The translations under genes and the position numbers were made by a program. This document shows, piece by piece, positions 1 to 12,300 of a DNA stretch of 24,919 nt. Under the pieces are notes generated by a model, which was not told the origin of the DNA, did no database searches, and saw only the letters and a program-made list of their open reading frames with translations. The stretch's first letter is position 1. Every line of letters begins with the position of its first letter. Source of the stretch: JANXQG01 sp037147235 (GTDB taxonomy: Bacteria > Planctomycetota > Planctomycetia > Pirellulales > Thermoguttaceae); contig JBAWVO010000067.1 in the NCBI GenBank assembly GCA_037147235.1, forward strand, positions 1-24,919, written 5' to 3'.

Positions 1-1212
1 GATGGGGCAGTTGACCTGAGCGCAGACAGGTCAATTTATAAAAACGCCAAAGCGCTAGCTGATCGCTACCCCAACAAGCCGCGCCTCGCCGAGATCGTGC
101 GCATCACCGCCGACCGCTGGCGACAGGTCTGCCTCAATCTCGACGATGCCAAAGGCGTGCTGGACTTCGATCACACTTCGTACAATTTCCGCACCGGCCA
201 GCCCGTCAATAACGGCAAGTGGCGTGAGCCGGATGCGGCGGCTGCCGTGGCGTGGCTGCAGTATGCCGCGTGGACCAAGTTTCACGATCCGAATTATCTC
301 GTTGCCGCCGAGAAATGCGTAAAGTTCCTGCAAGCCCGGCGTGGCAATCCCTACTACGAGGTATTGCTACCGTTCGGCGCGCTCACCGCGGCAAGGATGA
401 ATGCCGAACTCGGCCGCGACTATGACGTGGACCGCTTACTCAACCAGTGCTTCGGTATCAGCGACTGCCGCGGCGGTTGGGGCGTAATCGTGGGCAATTG
501 GGGAGGCTACGATTGCGATGGCACGGTGGGCAGCATCGACGACCGCGGCGGTTACGCCTTTGCGATGAACACGTTTGTCCAGGCCGGGGCTCTGGTTCCG
601 CTCACGCGCTACGATCCGCGTTACGCTCGCGCCATCGGCAAGTGGATGCTGAACCTCGCCAACTCGGCCCGCCTGTTCTATCCCGACGCGTTGCCATCCG
701 GTCACGAAACGAGCGCGTTCTGGAAAGGCGACCCGCAACACGTCATAGCCTATGAAGGGCTCCGCTACGAGTGGCTGGGCAAACGCCCCTGCGCGACCGG
801 CGATCCCCTGGCCATGAAATGGGGACCGAGGACCGACCTGGGGCTTTACGGCTCGAGCTATGTGGGAATGTTGGGGGCCACCGTGCGCCCGACCAATGTA
901 CCCGCCATACTTCAACTCGACTGCCTTGCCACCGATTTCTTCCGCGACAACGCCTGGCCGACTTTCCTCTGCTACAATCCGCATCCCGAGCAACGACGGT
1001 TTGACCTTGCCGTTGGCCCTCAGTCATCTGACGTATACGATTTGGTGAGACGAACATTCGTAAGACATGACGTTCGAGACAAGGCCACCCTCACACTGCC
1101 TGCCGACGCCGCTGGCGTCTTCGTCGTCGTTCCCGCCGGCTCCAAGATCGAAACGCGGAATGCTCGTCTGTTTGCCAATGGCGTGGTGTTGGATTATGGC
1201 GTGTCGCATTGA
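1..1212 (+). CDS. Probable alpha/alpha-toroid glycan-active protein, 5' end outside window
   Basis: The frame is open from base 1, so the true start lies to the left; 403 residues are visible, ending in TGA at 1210-1212. The first Met codon in view (97) is internal, because the preceding residues (YPNKPRLAEIVRITADRWRQ) read as ordinary protein. The middle is rich in aromatic and helix-pair patterns (WLQYAAWTKFHDPNYLVAAE, GGWGVIVGNWGGYDCDG, DDRGGYAFAMNTFVQAGALV, HVIAYEGLRYEWLG), as seen in alpha/alpha-toroid polysaccharide lyases, epimerases and glycosidases. The last ~80 residues look like a beta-sandwich (DLVRRTFVRHDV, VFVVVPAGSKIE). I cannot assign a family or catalytic residues. It converges on the beta-helix gene at 1846-4269 and is not part of the minus-strand operon, but its likely glycan role fits the neighbourhood. 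Coding status is secure; function is a fold-level guess. Confidence 0.75.
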   Translation, partial: DGAVDLSADRSIYKNAKALADRYPNKPRLAEIVRITADRWRQVCLNLDDAKGVLDFDHTSYNFRTGQPVNNGKWREPDAAAAVAWLQYAAWTKFHDPNYLVAAEKCVKFLQARRGNPYYEVLLPFGALTAARMNAELGRDYDVDRLLNQCFGISDCRGGWGVIVGNWGGYDCDGTVGSIDDRGGYAFAMNTFVQAGALVPLTRYDPRYARAIGKWMLNLANSARLFYPDALPSGHETSAFWKGDPQHVIAYEGLRYEWLGKRPCATGDPLAMKWGPRTDLGLYGSSYVGMLGATVRPTNVPAILQLDCLATDFFRDNAWPTFLCYNPHPEQRRFDLAVGPQSSDVYDLVRRTFVRHDVRDKATLTLPADAAGVFVVVPAGSKIETRNARLFANGVVLDYGVSH

Positions 1213-1845
1213 ATGTGCAATAGGAAGCTCTCACCTTTACCCGCCATACCGCCGATTTGCACCCTGCATCACGCGTTGGAGATCCAGCCGGTTGGTGCAT
1301 GTGTAACCACCCATTAGAGGATATGCCCCGGCGGTTTTCCTTCTACAATTCCTGGTGTTTAACACTTAAATTCACCACTGACCAACGGGGCAACCGTCGA
1401 TCAAAACCAGGAGCCCCTTCATGCGATGCGAGCCAGCAAGTAGACGGGTTAATCTGTTCGATGCGACTCGGCTTTGGCATTGCCCACACGATGTTCGCCA
1501 TGACAAAGACACCCCTTTTCCTTCTTCGCAATCACCTCTAAAGAGCGTCTTGTGTCGGGAACCACGAAAGAAACGAAAAACACGAAAAGGGAAGACAAAA
1601 TTGGACAGAAAAATAAAGGAGCAGAAAGATAAAGACGGGAAGGATATTTATCTTCTCCTGTCCGTGTTATCCGTGGTTTATTAATTTCTTCCCTATTTTT
1701 CCGTCCCTCATTTTTCTGTCGAAAGAATAAGAAAAGATTCGTGTTGATTAGCGGAGATTAGCGTTCCATAATTTTCCTGTTTTCATTTTTCTGTCAGAAG
1801 TCTTTTATGGGGCTGGCTTCAGGAAGCGACGGGCTAGAGCTTACC
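1213..1845. other. Gene-free convergent intergenic region with repeats
   Basis: This 633-bp gap lies between two convergent stop codons (1212 plus, 1846 minus). Short ORFs exist in it, but none has a plausible protein composition or a ribosome-binding site. The left part (about 1213-1550) holds nothing I recognise. The right part (about 1555-1800) is A+T-rich and built from short repeats, described separately. No strong intrinsic terminator is obvious for either gene. A small GCTTC..GAAGC inverted repeat at 1816-1827 has too short a loop and no clean T-tract. Confidence 0.6.
1555..1800. repeat. A+T-rich dispersed-repeat cluster with inverted arms
   Basis: The purine-rich arm at 1558-1590 (AACCACGAAAGAAACG, then AACACGAAAAGG) is mirrored by a pyrimidine-rich arm at 1656-1680 containing GTCCGTGTTATCCGTGGTTT, giving an imperfect inverted repeat around a ~65-bp spacer. 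The 11-mer ATTTTTCTGTC occurs at 1710-1720 and 1785-1795, and in inverted form (GACAGAAAAAT) at 1604-1614. A further phrase at 1738-1763 (TTCGTGTTGATTAGCGGAGATTAGCG) has the same character. From general knowledge, low-complexity phrases of the type CCACGAAAGA..CACGAAAA recur between genes in many PVC-type genomes. Here the repeat structure itself is directly visible; membership in such a family is inferred. Confidence 0.6.
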
Positions 1846-4269
1846 CTACGGTTGGATGTCCACCACTACGGTTACCTGATCCTGTTTGCGCAGGACGAGG
1901 AGGGTCAACTTCTTACCGGCGGCCTTGTCACGCAACTTCAGTAAGTCTTCCACCGTCCGGACCAGTTGACCGTTACAAGAGCGAATCACATCATCCTTCT
2001 GAAGCCCGGCTTTGGCGGCAGGGCTGGCGGCGGGAACATTCAGGACAAGAACCCCGGTTTCATCCGGCAATCCATAGGCGGACCGCTCGCCCAGGCCCGA
2101 GATATCGCGAATCTGGGCCTGCAAGACGTAGCTCACGCGTTTGACGGACGGACCCTTACTGACGGACATGCCGGAGTTACCGATTTTGGGCATTTCCGGG
2201 GTGCGGGCGATAACCTTGAGTTCCGGCTTCTGCACACCGAACTGGTCCATCGGGAAATTCACAAACCCCAGCTTCCGTGCCGGCGAGCCTTCTTTCACAC
2301 GGAAGTCGCCGTTGGCCGGATCAACAAACAAGGCATCCGCGACGATCGAATGCTCGTCACGCTTGGATTGCCCGGCGAGTTTCAGGGCGGGTTTCGGCTC
2401 GGTAACGCCCACGCGGTGGACGAGGTTGTTGTCCATCTCTTTGCCCCAAGGCGAGGCGGGCATGCCGCCGGCCGGCAGGTATTGATCGCTCCACATGATG
2501 TTGCGGCGGACGACATCCTGACTGTGCTTGTACCAAACATGTGGGTGAAAGCCGTTGATGATGATGTTGTTTTCCACCACGCGGTAGAAGCCTTCACGAT
2601 TTTTTAGGCCACCGTTCAAGCAGAGATTGTTATAGATGTGGTAATTTGTGGAACCATCATCGAGATCAATGTCCCAGCCGTGGTCGCACCGCCAGCGGTT
2701 GTTGCGGAGGATGGTTGTATTCACGGCGTCCAGGAGCACGACTTCCTTGTTGGCCTTCCATGCCTTATCGTCGTTCAGATTCAGACCACCCAGCCCCCAA
2801 AAACGGTCGCGGCCCCAGGAATTGAAGGAACCGTGGTCGCCGGTTTCCTTGACCGTGTCGAAGATGTCGCAGAACTCGATCACGTGGCCGCCCCAGCACC
2901 CGTCACCAATGTTGATGCCAGCTCGCGGCACGTCGTAGAGGGAACAGTGGCGAACGGTGATTCCCTGCGCTAACTCGATCTGAACCGGCGCGGTCTGTTT
3001 CTCGACGCGACCTGAAAGGTAAATTAGGCAATCGTCCACAAGGCAGTCCGCAGGGTAATTGGCAGTCTTGGGGCCGGGTGTGCGGTCGAGTTTTGCGAGC
3101 GACTGGGAATGATCGTTCCAATCGCGTGGAACTCGGGCCGCGTCGCGATCACCGACAAATGCAATGCCATTGGCACCGGCCCTGGCGATATGGCAACCCT
3201 GTACCGTGACCCGGCGGTTGTAGTTATTCACGAAGACGGCGTTTCCGCCTACCTGATCAATAAAGCAATCCTCCAGGGAACAGTCTTCGGTGCCTGTGTA
3301 GAAGATGGCACCGCCGCGATACGTCGTCCAGTCGCTGCGCACCAGCGGTTCCTTGTTGTCCATGAAAGTCCGCGCTGCGTGACGGAAGGTCAACCCTTTG
3401 ATGCTCACGAACCTGACCGCCGCCTGCTCCGTGCCGCGAAACTCGACAAGATGCCGCAGGCGGACCGCTTCGATCGTGGCCTTGGCCAGATCAACGTCGG
3501 CCGGTGGGTAGAAGTACAAGGTGCTGGTCTTGCGGTCGAGGAACCACTCGCCGGGGGCATCGAGTTCCTCAAAGATATTCTCGACAAAGCGTCGGGCGTG
3601 CATACCCATCGGACGGTTGTTTTGCCAACCGCCTTCGTAGGTGATCTTGTTGTCGGGTTTCTTGCCGGTGATGACATAGTGCATCCCCCCCCACTCAGCG
3701 GAATGTAAAGCATGGATGAACCCACCGGCAGGGTCTTTCCAGCGCGCCGCCCGCTGCGGACTGAAGGCATCCTTGGCCCAGCCGTTGAAGTGGCGTTCCT
3801 TGGGGTCGAAGTTCGGATACCGCGCCATGGGTTGGAGCTGGCCATTGACGAAAAGCTGGTCCGTGGCAAAGCCCTCGGGCAGTTTGGCCTGCTGGATGCC
3901 GTCCTTGTAAAGTTCCCACTTGAGACTGTTCAGCCTGACGCCGCCGCTGATTACCGCCTGTTCCTTCTGATAGGCCTGGTAGACGACCGGAGCGGCCTTG
4001 GTTCCCGAATCCGCGGCAGTGAAGATCAGCGGCTCAGGCAGGTAGTAAGTCCCTTCCCTCAAAAAGACCGTGACGGCTTCTCGCCCCGCCGTCTTGCGTG
4101 CGGCCTGTTGTGCATGTTGGAGCGTCGCGAATGGATTCTCCAGCGTGCCTGGGTTCGTGTCGTTGCCATTGGGAGCGACGAAGAAGCTTTCACCCTTCGC
4201 CGTAAAACCGCTTGTCACACTCAAAAGTGCGGCCAGCGATGCGATCATCATCCAAGGTAAAGTTTTCAT
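1846..4269 (-). CDS. Secreted right-handed beta-helix protein with C-terminal PDZ domain
   Basis: The 807-residue product begins with a signal peptide (MKTLPWMMIASLAALLSVTSG). The mature N-terminus has the FVAPNGNDTNPGTLENPFATLQ pattern typical of right-handed parallel beta-helix proteins (pectate-lyase-like superfamily), followed by a long coil region of N/G-rich strands to about residue 640 (for example GGAIFYTGTEDCSLEDCFID, VFVNNYNRRVTVQGCHIARA, TTILRNNRWRCDHGWDIDLD). The final ~100 residues form a PDZ domain (ETGVLVLNVPAASPAAKAGL, then KDDVIRSCNGQLVRTVEDLL). Such helices act as polysaccharide lyases, glycosidases or epimerases; I cannot place catalytic residues. It follows the DUF6288-like gene by 29 bp, so it is probably the last gene of the minus-strand series. 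An AGGA lies about 10 bases before the chosen ATG. The coding strand has a run of eight G near 3685-3692. Confidence 0.88.
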   Translation of the reverse strand: MKTLPWMMIASLAALLSVTSGFTAKGESFFVAPNGNDTNPGTLENPFATLQHAQQAARKTAGREAVTVFLREGTYYLPEPLIFTAADSGTKAAPVVYQAYQKEQAVISGGVRLNSLKWELYKDGIQQAKLPEGFATDQLFVNGQLQPMARYPNFDPKERHFNGWAKDAFSPQRAARWKDPAGGFIHALHSAEWGGMHYVITGKKPDNKITYEGGWQNNRPMGMHARRFVENIFEELDAPGEWFLDRKTSTLYFYPPADVDLAKATIEAVRLRHLVEFRGTEQAAVRFVSIKGLTFRHAARTFMDNKEPLVRSDWTTYRGGAIFYTGTEDCSLEDCFIDQVGGNAVFVNNYNRRVTVQGCHIARAGANGIAFVGDRDAARVPRDWNDHSQSLAKLDRTPGPKTANYPADCLVDDCLIYLSGRVEKQTAPVQIELAQGITVRHCSLYDVPRAGINIGDGCWGGHVIEFCDIFDTVKETGDHGSFNSWGRDRFWGLGGLNLNDDKAWKANKEVVLLDAVNTTILRNNRWRCDHGWDIDLDDGSTNYHIYNNLCLNGGLKNREGFYRVVENNIIINGFHPHVWYKHSQDVVRRNIMWSDQYLPAGGMPASPWGKEMDNNLVHRVGVTEPKPALKLAGQSKRDEHSIVADALFVDPANGDFRVKEGSPARKLGFVNFPMDQFGVQKPELKVIARTPEMPKIGNSGMSVSKGPSVKRVSYVLQAQIRDISGLGERSAYGLPDETGVLVLNVPAASPAAKAGLQKDDVIRSCNGQLVRTVEDLLKLRDKAAGKKLTLLVLRKQDQVTVVVDIQP

Positions 4270-4298
4270 TGGCGTGGTATCCTGTTTGTGGGAGTGAT

Positions 4299-6797
4299 TT
4301 ATTTGGGTTTAGTCTGCACCGGCGTAATGCTCCGCAGTTCGGGCTGCGTGGTTGCGGTTTCGATGGCCTTGATGGCTGCTTCGACCGCATCGATTCTCCT
4401 ATTATTGAGTTCGCCTGCGGGATATTCCCCCCGCTTGCATTGGTCGTTGAGAACCACAATCACCTCTTTAAGGCCCGGCAGCGATTCACGGGCAGCCGAG
4501 CCATAACTCACGATCTCCTTCATGATCACCCCAGTTCTGCTTTCGCTGCCGTGGCCACCTTGTGTTTTTGCAAAGATGATACCGGCCTCGATCCCCTCCT
4601 TGTAGTGATATTTTGTCAATGCCCTGAATGCGCCCATGCGGATCTCGGCACCAAACATGGTGTCCGCCGGGCAGAGCGTCGTGACAGCGGCAACGAGATC
4701 CGGAGCCAGCGACCGCACGTCCTCAAGAGTTAATTTGTTTTCAAAAAAGCCTTTCAGTGTGGCCCGAGCCATTCCGTCCGCGTTCCTGGCTATGATGCGA
4801 ATCGCCGGGTAAAGCAGCATCGGATCGGCGTTTTTGAGGGCTTCCGTCAGTCCACCCGCGAACAATGCGGCGGCCAACTGGCCATGGGTGAACTGGATGG
4901 AATCGGCCCAGTTGATTGGCTGGAGAGGCTCTGCGGTTTGGACGACCGCCTTGAGAATGTCGGCGAGGGCTGGTTTCGCCACGCCGCCCATTTTCCTGAT
5001 GGCTTGCGCCGCCTTGTAACGCAGCCAGCGGTCTTCGTGGGAGAGCAGGCCGACCAATACAGGGAGGGCCTGTTCGCTCTTGATGTCGCCAAGAGCCTCG
5101 CAGGCCCCCTGGCTGACATGGACATCTTTGCCTTTTGCCAGGGCGATCAGTTGGGGCTCCATCGCTTTCGTCTCGGGGCGATTGGCAAGCTCTTCTGCCG
5201 CCCAACTGCGGACGATGGGCGACCAATCGCCGAACGCAGCCAGAAGCTCCTGTACGTTTTTCTGCTTGCGATCCAAATCAAATCGCCCGGAGGCGATGGC
5301 CTCCGCCACTTCCATCTTAGTTAGCCAGTTTGCCTGATTCGCGTCCTTGCCGGTGATGCAGAGTATTTTCAGCGGCAGGGAATAGGTCAGAACATAGGTT
5401 GCCGTCGGACTCAGGCCGCAGTAGCTGCTCTTGCCGTAGTAGGTGTTGTCGTCGGTTCTGCCGGGGCCATATTGCTCGCCGCCGTCATAGGTGAAAGAAC
5501 CATCGCAGCGCCGCACCAGATCAAAGTGCCAGGACGCTTCCATGACGAAGGCCGATGCCGCGGCAGGCCCACCAGCATTGGCCCCCAAGGCCCCCCATAG
5601 ATAACTGAACCCCTGGCCGGTGTGCCCACATTCCCGGCTCCGGTAGCCGGCAGTTGCCATCTTCGCAAAAAATTGTGTTTCCTTGATGCGGTTATCTTGG
5701 AGAGAGAAGAATATGCCGGTGATGGAATTCTTGCCATTGTTTTCATGGTAGGGCCATGGCTCGTGTTCGCCGTAAGGGATCGACCCTTTGTCCACATAGT
5801 AACCGAAGAATCCCGCTGCCCGCTCGATGGCCGAATCAACCTCGGGATCGTTTACCCCGCATTTCTTCCCCATGACGATCGACAGGTTGGCCGGCAGTCC
5901 CGCCATATTCACCGGGCCATAGGGCGGAATCGATCCGTGCAGTTTGCCCTCGGGGGTCAGGCGGGAAATGCCATGCCCGAAGGTGCCGTACATGCTCTGC
6001 CCCTTGGCGAGCGTGAGTGTGTATTCCTGGAGGGCATGGAGCACTTCCTTGTCACCGGTGAGAAGGTAGTATTCGCAAAGGAAGAGGTTCCGGTATCCCC
6101 AGTCCCAGATTACCATCCCGTCCCTCAATTCCAGCTTTAGCGTCTTCGGCGCCATCTTCCTGGCAAACGTCTGCAATCGGGGCAGGTAGTCGGGATTGCC
6201 GGTTGAGAGCAATGCGAGTCCGTTAATCGCTCCATGCCAATTCTCCTGTAACGGTTCATTCGCCAGTACTTTGCAGGCATCCTCAAAGATGCGTTTTGAC
6301 TTGGGGCAATGGTAGGGTGCGGTGTCGCTGTAAGTCCCCATGACTCTCAGCTTGAGCTGCACCTCTTCGGTCTTGCCCGCGCGCCAGCGAGTCAACTTCA
6401 AGATGCCTTGATTGGCATCCTTCTCGGCTTCCTGAATCGCCGCGGCTATGCTCTTGCGCGCGTCGTCGCTAAAAAGTTTGCCGCCCGTGCCGAGGATCAC
6501 ATCATCCACTTGCATCACGCCATCCGCCGGCGACTTTTCGCCAACATGGGTGACCAGAATTTGCCGACTGGCCAGGGTTGTCCGACCCTGCAAGCTATCG
6601 AGATAATTCGCCGGCTTGGTATAGATCCACCCGCGCAGCCCGGTGGCTCCCAGGTTGTAGGTCCCCGAGCGATCCACCCCGTTCGTTTCCCCCTTGGTGA
6701 GATCCGGGGGAATGTTCGCTCCCAACGCGGGGAAGTTCACCAACACGGTCAACGCCAGCATGGACCACGCGACTTGAATGCGACTCTGCTTTCTCAT
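4299..6797 (-). CDS. Secreted DUF6288-like protein: PDZ, alpha/alpha-toroid and HEAT repeats
   Basis: The start at 6797 is chosen over an in-frame ATG at 6836 because AAGGAG sits 7 bases upstream and the product then begins with a clean signal peptide (MRKQSRIQVAWSMLALTVLVNFPALGA). The 832-residue protein has an N-terminal PDZ-like segment at about 40-135 (ILVTHVGEKSPADGVMQVDD, DVILGTGGKLF), a central helical region rich in W, Y and G at about 140-500 (MVIWDWGYRNLFLCEYYLLT, YGEHEPWPYHENNGKNSITG, SFVMEASWHFDL-type segments), and HEAT-type repeats at about 520-680 (VHVSQGACEALGDIKSEQAL, WLRYKAAQAIRKMGG). This architecture matches DUF6288-like proteins as I recall them from PVC bacteria; I could not run a profile. 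Its reaction is unknown; the central region resembles glycan-processing toroids. It lies 167 bp downstream of the GH2 gene and 29 bp upstream of the beta-helix gene. Confidence 0.85.
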   Translation of the reverse strand: MRKQSRIQVAWSMLALTVLVNFPALGANIPPDLTKGETNGVDRSGTYNLGATGLRGWIYTKPANYLDSLQGRTTLASRQILVTHVGEKSPADGVMQVDDVILGTGGKLFSDDARKSIAAAIQEAEKDANQGILKLTRWRAGKTEEVQLKLRVMGTYSDTAPYHCPKSKRIFEDACKVLANEPLQENWHGAINGLALLSTGNPDYLPRLQTFARKMAPKTLKLELRDGMVIWDWGYRNLFLCEYYLLTGDKEVLHALQEYTLTLAKGQSMYGTFGHGISRLTPEGKLHGSIPPYGPVNMAGLPANLSIVMGKKCGVNDPEVDSAIERAAGFFGYYVDKGSIPYGEHEPWPYHENNGKNSITGIFFSLQDNRIKETQFFAKMATAGYRSRECGHTGQGFSYLWGALGANAGGPAAASAFVMEASWHFDLVRRCDGSFTYDGGEQYGPGRTDDNTYYGKSSYCGLSPTATYVLTYSLPLKILCITGKDANQANWLTKMEVAEAIASGRFDLDRKQKNVQELLAAFGDWSPIVRSWAAEELANRPETKAMEPQLIALAKGKDVHVSQGACEALGDIKSEQALPVLVGLLSHEDRWLRYKAAQAIRKMGGVAKPALADILKAVVQTAEPLQPINWADSIQFTHGQLAAALFAGGLTEALKNADPMLLYPAIRIIARNADGMARATLKGFFENKLTLEDVRSLAPDLVAAVTTLCPADTMFGAEIRMGAFRALTKYHYKEGIEAGIIFAKTQGGHGSESRTGVIMKEIVSYGSAARESLPGLKEVIVVLNDQCKRGEYPAGELNNRRIDAVEAAIKAIETATTQPELRSITPVQTKPK

Positions 6798-6849
6798 TTT
6801 CTGTCTCCTTGAAATAACAAATGGTTTATACTGCATTTTTCATCTTGGG

Positions 6850-6920
6850 TCGAGCGGGGGCGGACGGCACACGGAGTGTGCCTGCTACTTTTCTTGCGAC
6901 ACTTATTGATTCGCCGTTCC
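6850..6920. repeat. Truncated copy A of the inverted-terminus intergenic repeat
   Basis: This copy lies in the 167-bp gap between the GH2 and DUF6288-like genes. It matches the right two-thirds of the element at 17533-17642: GAGCGG, then a core hairpin GGCACAC-GGA-GTGTGCC (6866-6882, a perfect 7-bp stem), then CTACTTTTCTTGCGACACTT and the right terminal arm ending at 6920. The left terminal arm is absent, so it is a deletion derivative or an incomplete insertion. The perfect stem here against one mismatched pair at 17588-17604 suggests compensatory or ancestral pairing. Confidence 0.75.
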
Positions 6921-6964
6921 CTACAACTTGAGTCTCCGCTCTTTCGGAATTCTTCAAGAGCCTC

Positions 6965-9274
<2,310 letters not shown>

Positions 9275-9321
9275 TGTTGCAAGTTACCTTTTTTGGTCCT
9301 CTAGGATCGTTTCTGCGATCA

Positions 9322-12300
9322 TCAAGGGTCCGGTTTTACGGGCGAAATCGGCACTTCAAAGAACGTAAGCGCGGCAATGCCATTCTGCCCGTAAAGCAGG
9401 TTCTTTGAGTCCCACTTCCTGTCAACTAGGTAGGTGATCGTTTTCGCCGTGGCAGTTGCCGCGAGCTTGAGCCTGACCATGCTTCCAGAGACGGTGCTCT
9501 CGACGATTCCTTCCTTTTCTCCATCCAGATAAAATTCACTTTTCAGCGAATCGTTCCAGACCATGGGTTGGTCAAACTCCAGCGTAATTTCATCCCGCTT
9601 GCTGTTTGTATAATAGGCATTCTTCAAATCGGGAGCAGTGACAATCTTGCCTGGCACTTTCCCATAGTTGTACTGCTCAACCACAGGAAGTAGCTGGCGG
9701 GCCAGTTCCGCATAACCGGCGGGAGGGAAATGGCAGCCGCCTTCCGGCTTGATGCCGAGCGTGGACATGATGCTCATGTTGGAGAAGTGACGCGGCAAGA
9801 GCCGCTGCACATCGCGGAGTTTGTCGCTGTGCCTGTTGCCTCCAATAGAGCACGAGTTCGGCCATATCTGAAAGACGTAGTAGTGCTGAATATTTGGGAA
9901 GTCCTGCTTCCATGCCGCCGTCATGTCCAGGAAGTACTGCTCGTACGTTTCCCATCCATACCCCCCTGCCTCACCCCAATTGGTCTGGTCGCACTCGCCC
10001 TGGTGCCAGAATGCGCCGCGAATGCCATGGATCAGCCTCGCCTGCTCTATCCGGTTGAGCAGTCGCCCGTAAATCGACGTCCGATCAAGAGGATTTTCGG
10101 GATTGCGCTGATGTTTCTCGATCAGTGTGCCGCCGACCGCTCCGTTCATAATGCAGATTGGGATCTTTTCACTCTCCACCAAGAGCCTGGCAAGGTCCAT
10201 GCCCCAGCATCCGATCTGCCAGTGCCCGCCCTGGCGACGGACCGCGTTGCCCCAGCCACTGTTGATATCTCCGCTGTTGTCCCCAAAACTGCGGATCCAC
10301 TCACTTGTATCCGTGTGCTCGCCCGGCCCCCAATCCACTGCCAGCGCGTTGGATTGACCGTTAATCAGGTAGGCATCGCCACACACTAGGTTGGTGACCC
10401 TATTCAGCACGGTTTTACGGTTCCCGCTCTTCGTCCCGAACTCGACCTTGTACTTGATCAGGCCCGGCTTGAGTTTCACCGAGAACGCATAGGATTTGTC
10501 CGCCTTGGGTTTCTGGCTTTCGGTCTTAATGTGTTTGTCGTCAGCATAGACTTTCAAAAACACCGATTCGGCCACAGCTCCCAGAGGGGCCGGGGGTGAG
10601 GGCAATGTCCCGTTGTAAACCAACGTCCCCTCGTTCTTGTCATCACGGGCATAGAACTGATTGTTGACAGGTTTCTCGTCCATCCCAGAAACGCGATCTA
10701 CCCATGCATCTTTCAGCGGCTCATTCACTGCGATCTGCACCGACTGCGAGACCGCCTTGCCGCCGTTACTCACCGCAACAGTCACGATGAGCTTTCCACT
10801 GTTCCTCGCACGCTTGAGGATCAGTTTCCCAGGCTCAATCTCCTTAATCTCAACCGTGGGCGGAACAGTCCAATCGTACTTCAGTTCGCCGGCATTCTTC
10901 GCTTCCATCGCTTTGAGATTGGCGATCTGCGGCACGACCTCGATGGTCTCACGGCCATCCCACTTCGCCGGTGCCTTCAAGGTGAAGACCGGGTCTGGAA
11001 TGTCTTCCTTGATCGTGACGGGAATGTCCAGAGTTTTCACGCCGTCGGAAAAGACAGCCTTGAACTGGAGGGTAAACGATTGATCTCCCGTCACCCGGCC
11101 GCCAATCGTGTAACTGAACCGGTCAACAGTCGCAATCGTTTCCGAATCGATGTTTGACGATGTACTCCCGAACCCGCCGAAATGCCGAACTGAAGGTTTC
11201 CTGTTGACCGGGAGACCTTCGGTCGGCGGCGTGGCTCGGTCAGAGACCGGCCACAACAACTCCGATCCGCCGTTCTTGATGATCCAATAGACTTTCTGGG
11301 CACCGCCGGCCCTGGCCGTGACGGTAGTACTCTTGCCTTCCAAGAGGGTGATACTCTTCTCCGAGACCGAGAACTCCTTGCCGGACTGCACCAGCGGGCC
11401 AACCAAGGTTTGCAGGGTCTTCTGATTCTCGTATTGCAGTTTCACCCAATCGGCGGAGCGTGCCACCTTGGAAATTCGCACCTCGTCCAGGTCGCCAAAA
11501 AAGCCCACACCAATTTGCATGCGCACGGGCGTTAAAATTTGCATGGTTGCCGGCGTGGCCGCGGGAATGTCGAGCCGGCCATTGATATAAATCTGTCCGC
11601 CCTGGCCGTTGTAAGTATGGACCACTTGGACCCATTCAGACTTCCGGAGTACGCTTGTCGCGTGAATACTTCCTGCATGGTTGTTAATGGAGATATGGGC
11701 CGGCGTACTCGTCGCCCGCATATTCACGCCATCGCCCTTGCCCCAGTTAAGGATGGTCGTATTGAATTTTTCGGCATTGATCCACGCTTCGGAAGTGTGA
11801 GGACTCGATGCGAAAGGGTAGGCAGTGATTTTCTCGCCGCAGTTGATCCCCTTGGGGCCGGCAAAATGTCTGGCCCGGCCGATCATTCCGGAAGCAGACG
11901 TGGTGCCCATATCCGTTGACGCAACCGTACCGGCATCATCCTTGACCTGATCGTTCATGTGCCAAACGCTGAGATAGCCGTTGGATCTGTTGAATACCGC
12001 CGATCCGCTGGACTCGCTCTTGGCATCGGCCTTTCCCCAGTACATTTTGATTTCCTGGCGGGCGTTGCCCTCGATCGTCGGCACTCGCACCCAGATAGAT
12101 GCCGTCCCGGCTGCCGCGTCCCACTCGTCGATTTGGTAGGCCAGCGGCGTACCCGTGCTTGTGGCAAAACGGATATCCTCGCCATTGGCTTTTGCCTCGC
12201 TGAAATTGAACCAATCCTTGTTCAGCCGCACAAGCACCGGGAAGTTCTCTTCCGAAGCCGTTGCCGGCAGATTTGCGCCTTCCGGGGTGGTCAGCAGGAC

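Noticed and set aside
1257..1684. Small ORFs on both strands in the convergent gap
   Set aside because: Unlikely amino-acid composition, no ribosome-binding sites, and part of the stretch is low-complexity repeat (for example a KKRKTRKGKTK-type translation).
1806..1846. Possible intrinsic terminator for the beta-helix gene
   Set aside because: The inverted repeat GCTTC..GAAGC has a two-base loop and lacks an adjoining U-tract in the minus direction; not strong enough to call.
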